Assembly: GCF_019649055.1 (NCBI RefSeq)
Contig: NW_026570314.1
Span: 434,001-498,000 of the forward strand
Direction: 5' to 3'
From: Paramacrobiotus metropolitanus
Lineage: Eukaryota; Tardigrada; Eutardigrada; Parachela; Macrobiotidae
DNA length: 64,000 bases
The position numbers and the translations under genes are program-made. Of this stretch, positions 22,869 to 33,856 are shown in pieces. The notes beneath the pieces were generated by a model. The model saw only the letters and a list, made by a program, of their open reading frames with translations. It did no database searches and was not told the origin of the DNA. Each line of letters begins with the position of its first letter. Positions within the stretch are counted from its first letter, which is position 1.

Positions 22869-25427
22869 ATGTCGGGAAAATCTGCGCCGATCGCACTGGC
22901 AGACGATGCACAGCCGCGGCGAGGCGCAGTGGCAGGGATAGCCAATCGCCTGCAAGGCTCTCTGAACACTGGCGAACTGAGTGATATCAAGTTCGTAGTC
23001 GGACGCGATCATGGTGAAACCCGCACGTTCCCTGCACTCAAGTACGCGCACTGCAGCCTATTGAGCCTAATATTGATCAATCTCCAGCTGTCAGTGCTTC
23101 AGTGGTTCCCCGACGAATTCTGACTTTGCAGGTGCATCTTGAGCCTGAGCAGCGACGTGTTCTACACAATGTTCCACGGCAGTATGCCAGAGCGGAGAGA
23201 GACCATCGATATCCCCGAAGTACTCCCTGAAGCCTTCGAGATCCTGCTGACGTAAGCAAACGTGCCAGATGCTATGTATTCCAAAGTTTTCCCTGAATTT
23301 CGTGCGCTGTTTCTTGGCTCAGCACTGTCCGTTGCAGTTACCTGTACACTGACAAGGCTGATCTCACGGTGGAGAATGTGTGGCCCGTGTTGTACTGTGC
23401 GGATAAATATGATCTTCCGTTACTGCTGGAACAGTGCAATCAGTTTCTTTTGAAGCATATCCGAGCGGAAAACTGCCTGACACTTTTGGAAGGGGTGCGT
23501 ACATAGTTTTCCCAATGGCCGTAAAATTTTCAATGCGCTTTAGATTGACAGGACTTGAGAAAGAATTGAAAGCACAATTTTGCTGTGTTTACGCTATCTA
23601 TGTATTATTACAAAATCAGAGATCGTGGCCACGGTTTCTGTCTGTTCGCTGCACATTTGAGCAGCTGTAAGTACGCCACAACCGCGCCAACAACTTTGAG
23701 CGTTGTTTTCTCTGCAGGGTGCAAAGTGGCATCCTGATGATATAGTGCAGTTGTGCTTCCATGTCGCCGAGGCTTGCTCCGACGTCGTGTTCACGTCAAA
23801 AGAATTTGCTTCTATCAGCCGCGACACGTTGCAGAAACTGTTGGAGAGTGGCACGCTGCGCGTAGACGAGCACACGGTGTACAAAGCCGTGGAAAGGTGT
23901 GTAGCTTCCATCATAATTAGTGTTTCTGCTGTGAAGTTAACTGAAGTATACGATGGCACTTGTCTAACTGACCAGAGTGCAGTCAGTGATTAAGGATGTC
24001 AGAGTACTTAAATTTTTTGTTTACCGGTAACGATTATGGTAAACGGGTTTGACGAAATCACTGAATAGCCGGGTTTAGGTTTCGGTCCTACCAGGCATGA
24101 TCAAAGCGGATGCAATGATGCAGTTAACAACATAACAAAAAGTGCATTCGCGTAATACTACGTAAAATGATTAATTTAAACATTAAAATAGCAGGCGTGA
24201 TTGTGGCTCGTGCATTTTTCTCACCATTGCTATTGCTTATCGCTGCAGCTGGTGCGTGGAAGCCTGCAAGCGGGCCAATCAGGAAGCTTCGGCAGCCAAT
24301 CGGCGTGCAGCACCGGGAGAGGCGTTGTTCCTTATCCGATTTCCCCTGCTCATCCCTACCCAACTGGCTGACGGCCCTGCCAAGGTGATATTAGCGTGTA
24401 AAATACAGCATAGAGATTCGTTAGGGGGAATGTAACTTATTCAAGGGGAATGCTTATTCAGCAGTAGCCCGTTCAGATGGTAATAAGCTTCCGCAGGCGG
24501 GATCTATTTAAAATGATGAAAAATTTTGAACAGTAGAACTCTTTAAATGTTTTAGGTAGTATGTAAATATGTTGTAATGTGTATGATCAGATTTCTTGTG
24601 TAATAATTATTGGTCTTACCTGAACGGCTTTCGCGCCACTTATGAGTTGTATCTCACTTACACTGCAGGAATTATGTATGCATATAGTCCGCTTTGTATG
24701 GTATGAGCACGAAGTCGTTTTATGCGACGGTGGCAAAAGCGAAAATAGTTTTCGGGAAGTTTACTGCAGTATAAATTTGCCGTATTGTTCTCAGAGCGGC
24801 TTATTGTCTGAACGGGAACAGCTAGATCTCTACACGTACAAACTGGCCACGCAGAAGTCCGTGAATTTGCCGTTTTCCACTGAGCCACGCAAGCCTCAAC
24901 CTTTCCGTGTCGTTACGTCGCTCCGTCATAAGGAATTCCAGCCTCGAGAAGAGGTATTCGTGGATAGCTACCCGTTCTGGGTACCGGCGAAAGTGCTCGG
25001 TGTCCATTCTTCGAAACTCATTGTGATCATGTGTAAGCTTTCCGACGTAGGAAACATTCTGTTAGTGGAACCGGGAAAGCTCATACGGGCTGCTGATTTC
25101 CTGACCAAAGGTCGCAACGTTGTGTGGGACTGTAGTGGCGCCCAGTACGCCAGCGCTGTTTATCACGAGCGGAGCCTTTCCGGCCACTGGGTGAAAGCGC
25201 GCGGCCCGAAGGAGATAGTGTCTTTTGGGAATCTTCTGGTTAAGTGTGATGATGCGCAGGAATGGAAAAAAGTTCATGACTGCGACGAGGGGGAGGCCAG
25301 CGAAACCCGTGACAGTAGCGATCACGATGATGATGGCGACGAAGACGAAGATGTGGACGAGGAAGAGGACGAGGAGGACGAGGAGGAGGAAGAGATGGAC
25401 GAAGAAGACGAGGAGATGGAGGACTAG
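22869..25427 (+). CDS. BTB-BACK protein 2, 6 exons, 465 aa, acidic tail
   Basis: Exons: 22869-23041, 23132-23251, 23338-23494, 23718-23896, 24249-24384, 24795-25427 (1398 nt). The first five exons are exactly as long as in copy 1, and the DNA is so similar, introns included near exon ends, that the two look like a fairly recent duplicate. Domains are as in copy 1: BTB about 34-150, BACK-like about 151-255, then the unrecognised C-terminal domain (FWVPAKVLGVHSSKL, LLVEPGKLIRAADFLTKG). The tail is about 35 residues of Asp/Glu with a few Met. Immediately after the stop the +1 frame still encodes HDSSDQSDENEEGVLRKRSR before its own stop at 25518. This shows that an older basic C-terminus was lost by frame slippage in the acidic repeat. 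An intact carboxypeptidase gene starts 660 bp downstream. Confidence 0.9.
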
Positions 25428-25518
25428 AAGCGGATGGAGAAACGACGAAGGCCATGACAGTAGCGATCAGAGTGACGAAAATGAAGAGGGCGTACTTCGT
25501 AAACGCTCGAGAATTTGA
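25428..25518 (+). pseudogene. out-of-frame remnant of the ancestral C-terminus of BTB-BACK 2
   Basis: In the frame one base ahead of the gene above, this stretch encodes an Asp/Ser/Glu-rich segment ending in EEGVLRKRSRI and a TGA. Copies 3 and 4 end in frame with EREGPIKKRMRE and KREGPAKKRLRN. The likeness indicates that copy 2 once had the same basic end. Confidence 0.7.
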
Positions 25519-26090
25519 ATGGTGTTGCACACTAGCTGGTTGTACAGTTCGGCGTTACGTCAAAACATGTGTAGAATTTTTTGGAATGATCATTCACTGA
25601 TTCATTTATTGATTCTGGACAGAGGATTTTGTACAGTTTTGACTTTGTGCGCGGATCGAATCTACGTGGACAGTCGCCCGGCTTCACCATCCGCGCATAG
25701 TTACTTTATTTATTTAAGTGTGTACCGTTTGTTCCTAGAACTGCGACAGAAACGAAGTGTAAGATTGATTTTACGGTTTCCCAGATTGGTGCAAAAATTA
25801 AGTTGTACAATCCGTTCTCCCGCGGTCCCACCAACGCATAGGATTAAGAAAGCATCTGGTTACGAAGCAATAACGTACATTTAATTAACTGTATTTATAC
25901 CATAGATAACAGAGCATGTCTTTATCGTACACCTTATCGTACACCTTATTGATAAGATGCTGTTCAATCTACAACGCCGAAACGCATGCCAGACGAAATA
26001 TAATCAAATATCATTTCTAGGTAAGTTCCTTTTAAATTTTAATTAACTAGCTACCGGGTCCCGGACTCCCAACACACTGCGGTAGCCACC

Positions 26091-28226
26091 ATGTCGCTAA
26101 GAGTTGTCTGCCTTAGCATCGCGCTGCTTTCGCTTCGACTGGCAACAAACGTGGACGCTGGAAGCTATGCAAGGTGAGCATGTGTGGAATTATCGCGTAT
26201 GTATTCGGTTGTTCATGTTGCTGACTGTTCGTGCTTTTTCTCGCACTGCATGCCTATAGCTACGCAGTTTTCCAAGTAATTCCTACTTCGCCGCAGCATG
26301 TCGACGCCCTGCAACGATTCCTCCATGGTCTCCGACACTCCCATCAGGTTACCGGCAAAACAATAATTTTGCAAGTTTTCTTCTTGCTGATGCATCAACT
26401 GCGGCACTTTACCAGGGTGCGCCCCAAGCAGGCATACAGTTCTGGGATGAGACGTTCTTCCTCAACCAGAGGCATAAGGTCACTGTAGCCCCCGACGAAA
26501 TAGCTGCCTTCCAAACTTTCTGTCGCCAGCACAATCTCGATATAGAACTGGTCTGGGAAGATTTTTCCCGGTAAGTGAACGTGTCACACCAAATTTTATC
26601 GTAAGAAAATTAGGTAAAGTCAGTTGATTGCACTTGGCAATGTCTAGTGTAATGAAGGATCAAGAAGCGCCAAGCAGCCGGCTGGACACGGATAAAGCCC
26701 CATTGATGAACTGGGACACTTACCATCGATACACAACGGTATGATACCGTAAACTCGCATTTTAAATTGTCTAAATTCCGTCTCTGTTCCAACTGACGGT
26801 ATGCATGGCATACCTGCTTCCGCTGCAGATTACGAGCTTCTATTTGTACTTGGAGACAACGCATCCTGACATCGTGCGCCGCGTACTCTTAGGCCAAACG
26901 TACGAAGGACGAAATGTGTGGCTGCTAAAGATCGGTCATCTCGACGCTAATGGAACATTCAGTGATCCCACTAAACCATCCATCTGGGTGGATGGAGGTA
27001 CTAACAATAATAATTTATGCTTTATTTTGTTATCGATTCTCCCTGGACATTTTTTTGCATTAAAAGCGTTTTCGGCGTATGGTTTGCTTGGTAGCAAAAG
27101 CGTTTCTAAGGCTACAGCATCCGAGTAACTATGGAATGTCTTGCCTAAAACTAATCTCCGCCCACAGGCATCCACGCGCGCGAATGGATCTCCAGCGCAA
27201 CGGTGACCTTTATGCTTAACCAGGTCTGAAGTAAATATTGACTGCTTATAAACAGCGCTGACGAGTATGGCGTCAATTTCGCTGTAGGTGGTGACAAATA
27301 GCAGCAACCGGTGGATGTACGAAAATCTAAACTGGTATTTTCTGCCCATGATCAATCCCGACGGATACGAATACACCCACACAACCGTAAAGCGATCAGA
27401 GTATTCGCGGGCTTCAAGATTTCTAACCGGTTTCGTATTTATAGGACCGTTTGTGGCGAAAAACCAGGCGGATTGATCCCTTTAGTGAATGCATGGGAGT
27501 GGATCCCAACCGAAATTACGACTTTATGTGGCAAAGTAAGAACGTCGGCACTGGTTCAGTGATTATTAAATAGACCACGATGTCATCTGTTACGGCATTG
27601 AGTAGAAGTGCTGCCAGCGGTGGATCCCTGCAGCCTCACTTACGGCGGCGCGTCACCTTATTCCGAGCCGGAAAATCTGCTTATCTTCGAGAAGATTTTG
27701 GATCTTCGGCGGGAATTGCGGGCTTTCCTGACTTTTCACTCCCATTCGCAGTTATGGATGACGCCTTACGGATACACCTACGAGCTTCCGGCTGATTTTG
27801 CCGACATGGTACTACAGTAACTACTAGGTCAACACTTGCGAACGTTCTAAGTAGCGCAACAAATTAACTAACCTTGCTGCTGCTTGTAGTATGCTTTAGC
27901 CGTGAATGCCACGGAGGCCCTGCGTGCCGTTTACGGAACAGTTTACCGTGTAGGGACCACCGCCGAGATTCTCTGTAATATGGTTTAAAAGTTTTGGTAA
28001 GAAGTGTACCTAATCATCCGTTGTTCGGATAGACACATCTTCAGGAACATCGCGGGATTTTGCTAAAGGTCGCACAACCACCAAATACGTCTACACCATA
28101 GAACTACGTGATACCGGCGAGTTCGAGTTTATTCTGCCGGCCGAACAAATTATTCCCAGCGGACGAGAGACGATGGAAGCGCTGAAAGTGGTGGCTCACC
28201 GGCTTATTGACGAGTTTGGCAGATAA
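26091..28226 (+). CDS. secreted M14A procarboxypeptidase, 11 exons, 437 aa
   Basis: Exons: 26091-26173, 26260-26347, 26416-26570, 26648-26738, 26829-26997, 27168-27223, 27288-27386, 27445-27535, 27606-27808, 27890-27974, 28033-28226 (1314 nt, phases consistent). It should remove C-terminal residues from peptides outside the cell or in the gut lumen. A signal peptide (LSIALLSLRLATNVDA) is followed by an activation propeptide and a catalytic domain from about residue 130. Zinc ligands are H198 and E201 (GIHAREW) and H322 (FHSHSQL). Substrate-binding Arg/Asn lie in WRKTRR and GVDPNRNYD; the catalytic pair is Y374 (ILYTSSG) and E397 (IELRDTGEF). At the position equal to residue 255 of bovine carboxypeptidase A it has Arg (R381, GTSRDF), as in CPO-like enzymes that prefer acidic C-termini. 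Four broken relatives lie elsewhere in the window. Confidence 0.92.
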
Positions 28227-29055
28227 TGTAAATGTGCTGACACGAGCTACTTTCTGTGCGAACTTCAGTAAACTGGTGTTAAGTACAGCAAATTTAGTTA
28301 TTGCGCAATGCGCACTAACCGTTATTCGCTTGGTAAAACGTTGCTGCACTTATGCAGCCAAAGAAGAATGCTGCATTCTGGATGATTGCTTAGGCGAAAA
28401 ACTGCACCCTTGGCGCAACTTGTATGACAAGCTCGTGTGTCGTGTTTGAGTTGTACTTAGTCATGAAATTAGAGAGGAGCGAAGAGCGCCGCGCCGCCAT
28501 TGCGCATCACTGGCGTGGGATGTGCACTGGCGTACTGACATTCGTTTCCGGCAACACATGTACAGTATTTGTAGTACCCCATTTTTTAAAAAATCACTGT
28601 GGCCTTATTATCTAATTGTCAAGTGAGTCATTAATATTAAATTTTAGAAAGATAGCAGCACGCTACAAAATCAATGTGTTGCCAGTGGTGGTCGGTGTAC
28701 TTGTATAATCAACCGCATTGCGCGAGGATACAAAATACTCGTACACCCGGTACCTGTATCGATAAATGGCCCTAATTCCAGCGATTTTGTATTGTATTAA
28801 ACAAATCACTGCGTTAAGTTTCTGAGAAATTTTATCTCACAGAAAGGCAACGACGCAATGACTCGAACAATTACATTTTAATTCGTTTGACTATCTAATA
28901 ACCCAGACAACATAACATCGTATACGAGAGGCGCAAACGTTGTCATACTACAATAATAATAATAATAATAGTCAAGTTAAACAGTTTTGTGACCAGCGAG
29001 TCAGCACAAAGAATGAGAAGTGCGCTCTTTAATCAAACAATTTTGCAACACTCAG
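28227..29055. other. intergenic; short AAT microsatellite
   Basis: A run of about six ATA/AAT triplets lies near 28951-28970. Nothing else recognisable was seen between the 3' ends of the carboxypeptidase and the integrin-EGF gene, which converge here. Confidence 0.5.
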
Positions 29056-32000
29056 CTAACTGCTTGTTTTGTCCTTGTTAAAGTTTCTCAGCATGTTAAC
29101 GACATCTTCCGCTACTGCATCGTTTAGGGAGCAGTCGTAAGAGCTGTACCCGCTTTCACAAACACATCGACCACATTCGCAGCGTCCGTGTCCGGCACCT
29201 AAACACCGGCGAAATGAGGAAAATTAATGCACTAACCAAACAATTAGTTTAATATTTACAGAGTATTTTAACCGAAATTAAACTTTACAACCTGTTCATA
29301 TAAATAATTATAATATTTCGATAGTGGTGCATACAGAGGTATGCTAACATTGTGTTAAACTGTTGAACATATATAGTATAGTTATGTACGAGTATTAGTA
29401 TATTGTTATATACATACCACAAAGGTCATCGCCATGAATAAACTTACAATCACATTTTTATGAATTTTCTCTCTTAGAATTTTAAACTCTGCATAAGCGA
29501 GCGTCCCAGAAACTATATATATGGTTATGTAGAAAAGCACGCAAACAGAGAATAATCAAAATGTTAATTATTATAGTTGATAAGACGCTATAGTTATTTT
29601 GTTTATAATACGCAACACTTACACATAACTCTGTTAAACCTGGGACAGCTGATGTTGTCGCATTCGCAGTACTGGCCAGAATATACGACGTTCACGTGTT
29701 CCCCATCGCGATTTCCCTGTAGACCCAGGAAGACCAGTACTAGTTACGAGTAAAAATATGTAGGCTGAGATGTAAGCATTATACAACAAATCTCTTATGG
29801 TATGTCGTATACGTAGCCCATAGCGAATAAAGATTTAAAAACGGAATTATGAAAATGACCCAGTTTTCTTTGATCTGTTTACGAACTTGCCTGCCAGGTT
29901 TCGCATGATGTGCACTTTCCATTAACGCATGTGCCTCGACCGCTGCATGGTTGGTCTTGACCTGAAATAATTTAAAAACACAGACATTAATTTAAAAACA
30001 CAGACACATGATTATTTACAAGCACAGACACACAGAAACCACACACTTTTAGCCGTATGGTCAACTGGGATAATTCTGAGTTACATAGTAGCACGGTAAT
30101 TATAGCAACGTACTATATAAAAGCAAATCAGAGAAACCGGAAATTCAGTTTGAGTAAATCATACTATTCAAGGCAAGAAGCTTACGAAATCGTATTTATA
30201 AAGTACGATTTATAAATGCAATAATTTGTAATATTGCTCCATCGCTGCAGTACGGCTCGATATTATCACAAGATCATTTTGCTTGTATGACTGACATCAG
30301 CTATAGCGTTGGGTATCCCTGTGGTGTATACGTACGGAGATTGAAGCTGAAGTATCGCACGGGCGGATTTGGTCTGTAATCATAGAAAAATAATGTTTTC
30401 AGCGTGTACGGTGTACACGGCGTTTCCTTAACACTCGCACAATTTCTACTGCCGCGCAGGCGCAATAAATGCTTAAAAAATTCACAGAAACTTCAATTTT
30501 TATCCTACCTTCTTTAACTACCCATGTATTCCAAGGGAATTTTATTGGCTACAAAACAGCGTAAAAGAATTCCTTAAAAACGTTGGCGTTGTGACGTTTG
30601 AAGACAAAAAGGGGAACCGTGTAGAATCGCACTGAACTCCTGTTTCTTGCATTTACGGAAGAACAGAATTTTGTTTTCGTATTCTGTCGACGTACGATGT
30701 TAGTTTTTGTTATCCGACACAAATTGGTTCTTATGAAAGCGTTGCGATAAATTTTCTTCGAAAACTAGAAGGAAAGTCTCGCAAGGGGGTGACTGTAAAA
30801 AAACACTTGTTCCGAGCAGCATTCGTCTCTCCGAACAGGTTTTGTCACTGAATGCGCTAAATCGCTTGTTGCAACAGCATTTCATCGTTTCGGTTTTCTA
30901 CGTTGCTCAATTTTTTTATTAGGCTTCGCTGTTTCGCATACATTTCCTCTGGCAGTTTTAAGATTTCCGTCATTTCACGTTTGGAAATTTTCAACTGCTC
31001 GCGAGGTCGACCTCGGAACCACTACATAATGTGACTATTGTGATCTGGCTCATGTGTGATAATAACTGGTTGACTATTTTCGCGTTTATCACGGTTATTT
31101 CGCCCTAACAGCACAGTGGTATCCTTCGTTACAATTGTGCTCTCTTAGTTGGCTCCAGATTTTTATCTCACTTTTTTGAAAAGCCATCGTATTGTCGACT
31201 GCCATACCGTTGAAATCGACCCCTTTCTATTTTCTAATCTATGCTTCTGCTGGGTTCGAGGATTAACCCTGTGTCGAAACCTTGTTGTTACCTAAATTTT
31301 CACCACATTAACCTGGACTGTCGTCATTTATCAGCAGGCCTCGAAACCTTTCTTGCAGATCTGGGAGTCGACTCCAGATAGCATGACATCATAGCTGCTG
31401 TCAAAAGAAGGACCCTGAACACACTTCGAAAACTGCTGGGGCTGCTAAATCGCTTCAGTCATTGCATTGAACGTGTTGCATCACTGGAATTGTAGTTTAC
31501 CGAAGGTTTTAATGATCAGAATGCGTTGAAATCAAAACGGGTCGACTCAGGCATTTTAAATTTTTTTTGGAAAGTAATAAAAGTTAGAATCGTAATTGAT
31601 AAGCCAAGTCCAGCACGAAAATTCAAATGGCTGAGATATTTCAAAACAGAAATTCGAATTTGAATTTAAAATTTGGCGCAAGTGGCTTGATGTCTTGTAA
31701 GACAGCCGGAAATGGGCGTATTGCGAGATCGTGATTGGCGCTGCCTGGCCGGCGCACAGGAAAAGCCGATGTAAATCGAACGTGAAATTGTGCGAGTGTT
31801 AAGGGTACCTTTTACCGAACACGTACTTCGTAGTAGTGAGTTCGTACTGATTAATGCGAGATTAATATGATACATATTAAAAGCTTTTCCCGATAATGTG
31901 CTGTGCTGTGTGACCTATGGACTGCTTAATATTGCCGACTTAATCCAGGGCGAGACATTGAGAGCTTAAAGAAGCAAGCGTTCGTAATAACTAAGAAAAT

Positions 32001-32242
32001 TAAAGATACTTATCGAACGTAGTGCTGACTGCTTAAACTGGTCGGCAAATATACATATACAGATATATTGCATTTCACGCTCTTATAGTGCTGTTATAGT
32101 CGAACAATAAATATCGCAAAAACGTTTGCGAAAATAAAAAAGCTTGTACGTTGAGTTTTACTTACTCAATGCAAGCGTCGCTTGTGGGATTGGCGCAGGC
32201 GTAAGAAATTAAGAGAACGGTCAGGGAAATTATGGGCAACAT
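29056..32242 (-). CDS. small secreted integrin-type EGF protein, 5 exons, 140 aa
   Basis: Exons: 32242-32166, 30373-30336, 29961-29891, 29716-29623, 29198-29056 (423 nt). Phases run 2, 1, 0, 1 and agree at every junction. Exon 1 encodes a clear signal peptide (MLPIISLTVLLISYACA). Exons 3-5 encode tandem integrin-beta stalk EGF modules: QPCSGRGTCVNGKCTSCE, then VVYSGQYCECDNISCPRF and GAGHGRCECGRCVCESGYSS. These follow the integrin-beta order in which QYCECD-x3-C starts one module and C-x-G-G-x-C-C-C motifs fill the next. There is no beta-I domain, membrane helix or cytoplasmic tail; the protein stops 30 residues after the last cysteine. It is probably a secreted protein that mimics or binds an integrin stalk (inference). 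Intron 3 appears to start with GC (CAG/GCAAGT). Intron 1 is 1.8 kb and exon 2 only 38 nt, so exon 2 is the least certain. Confidence 0.8.
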
Positions 32243-33256
32243 GGTGAATGACGGAAATCCAACGGAACAGTGATAAATATTTTAGAAATTCACAGTCATA
32301 AAGAAAGACGGACAAATTGATGCATGCTATGCATATACTCGTATATATATGTGTGTGTAATTCACTGTCAATTGTCACGCTTCCACCCAGCCCGACGTAC
32401 AAAGGTCAAAGATGTAGTGCATCTAGGGACGCGCCAGTGCACCGTGTCTACAGTCTAATGGAGGGCTGCTGAAAAGATTATTTCTTCTGATTAATTTGGG
32501 TACACCTACTCATACAAATATTTATTTCCCAACCTCAGTGGTCAGGCCAATCTCGATCGCACCAACAAAACTGAAAAAATGGATGCTATCGCGGTTCCGT
32601 TGGCTTTCATACCATCCAATCAACTAGTGTAGCAAGAAATGAAATAACCGGTAGCTTGGTTGCAATAACTTAGCAGGCGCGAGGCATATCAACTTGATTA
32701 TGATCTACTGACATACAGAATGTGTATTGTGGCTTTTATTGCACTTTATCATTACCGGAAATGGTAGTTACACGACTGCTTACTGTTGTGATTAATCTGA
32801 AAACGTGCTACCACGAGGGCAGTACAGTACTTATTTTGAGCAGCTTTTGTAAACACTGAGCTGGTGACATTCCCGAAGTTAGCAGTTTCGAGGATTTCTG
32901 AATTACCGATGTAAAAATATAACTAACAGTAGTATTCTTGAAAGTGATAAAATATGAATGAACTTGAAAAAAAAGAGTACGAATATCACAAAGGGCATCA
33001 GTGCACTAGTGGGACAGTGTTGCATGGATACTTGTTAATGTCTATGGTGTGGGGGGGAATTGGTGGAATTGGTGGAATTGTCTCATTATACAAGCGATTG
33101 GTTTTCAAAGTTTCCTTCAGCTGCGGCTGCATTTGTCATTTTTGTTGCTTAAACTGAATTGTTCTACAAATTAAACTACAAATCGGACTTCTTTCGATAA
33201 TCAGCTCACTTTTGACCACCTTTTTTCGCGCATTTCGTACTCTGTCACCGCCAATC
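32243..33256. other. intergenic, nothing recognised
   Basis: This is the upstream region of the minus-strand integrin-EGF gene and of the plus-strand frame at 33257. Short Gly/Ile-coding repeats (GGTGGAATT x3 near 33060) are seen but no supported gene. Confidence 0.45.
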
Positions 33257-33856
33257 ATGGGACCGGAGCCGATACGTAGCAGTTCGAATCGTGCACGTGG
33301 ACGCGGACGACCTCGAGGAACCAGCCGTGTCAGTTCCAGCAGACCGGGAGCTAACACCCGTAGCGCGCCTACTAACGCCGGAGTATCCAAAAAGAAATCG
33401 GTGGCAGACGAACTCGCTCAATTAAAGAAACAGATTGCTGATCTCTCGGCTTCTGTAGCTACCGTAATTCCCGCGACAGATAAAAGTATCCGTTCATTTT
33501 CGCCATCAACGCGCCGGAACCGCAAACCGCAGTCCCGCAACCGCAAGTTCTGCAACGCCGCAGACCGCAGCCCTGCATATACGCAGCCCGGCATTCCCGC
33601 AGCGCCGCACACCGCAGTCCAGCATACAAGCAGGCCCGCAGTATGCAGCCCAGCATATACGCAGCTCGGCATTTCCACAGCGCCGCATACCGCAGCCCAG
33701 CATACAAGCAGGCCCGCAGTATGGAGCCTCGTATCCCGGCATGCTTGCATTCTAGCATTCTCGGCCCACTTCATTTCAGGCCCACTTGTACATTATTACC
33801 TCACAAAGAAACTGACCAGGAAAACCTCTAAAATAGTTAAAAATACATATACCTAA
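33257..33856 (+). CDS. hypothetical basic low-complexity protein, 199 aa
   Basis: The frame starts at the ATG in CCAATCATGGGACCG. Residues about 10-30 are Arg/Gly-rich with an AT-hook-like GRGRPRG. A short heptad-like helix (ADELAQLKKQIADLSASVATV) follows, then Ser/Arg-rich sequence. Two in-frame 26-residue repeats (SPAYTQPGIPAAPHTAVQHT type) come from a 78-bp tandem duplication. The last 40 residues look like read-through. It could be the N-terminal part of a retroelement gag or an unknown nucleic-acid-binding gene fragment. No homologue is evident here, and it may not be expressed. Confidence 0.35.
   Translation: MGPEPIRSSSNRARGRGRPRGTSRVSSSRPGANTRSAPTNAGVSKKKSVADELAQLKKQIADLSASVATVIPATDKSIRSFSPSTRRNRKPQSRNRKFCNAADRSPAYTQPGIPAAPHTAVQHTSRPAVCSPAYTQLGISTAPHTAAQHTSRPAVWSLVSRHACILAFSAHFISGPLVHYYLTKKLTRKTSKIVKNTYT
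33567..33722. repeat. 78-bp tandem duplication
   Basis: Unit 1 is 33567-33644 and unit 2 is 33645-33722, with only a handful of substitutions and no length change. The unit is itself rich in CCGCA/GCAGCC. Its length is a multiple of three, so the reading frame above is kept. Confidence 0.9.

Noticed and set aside
25240-25530. Minus-strand Pro/Arg-rich frame
   Set aside because: Antisense shadow of the acidic tail of BTB-BACK 2.
33418-33774. Minus-strand Cys-rich repeated frame that looks like a small secreted Cys protein
   Set aside because: It is the antisense of the GCA/CAG-rich 78-bp tandem repeat; the regular Cys spacing is simply the repeat period, and there is no signal peptide.
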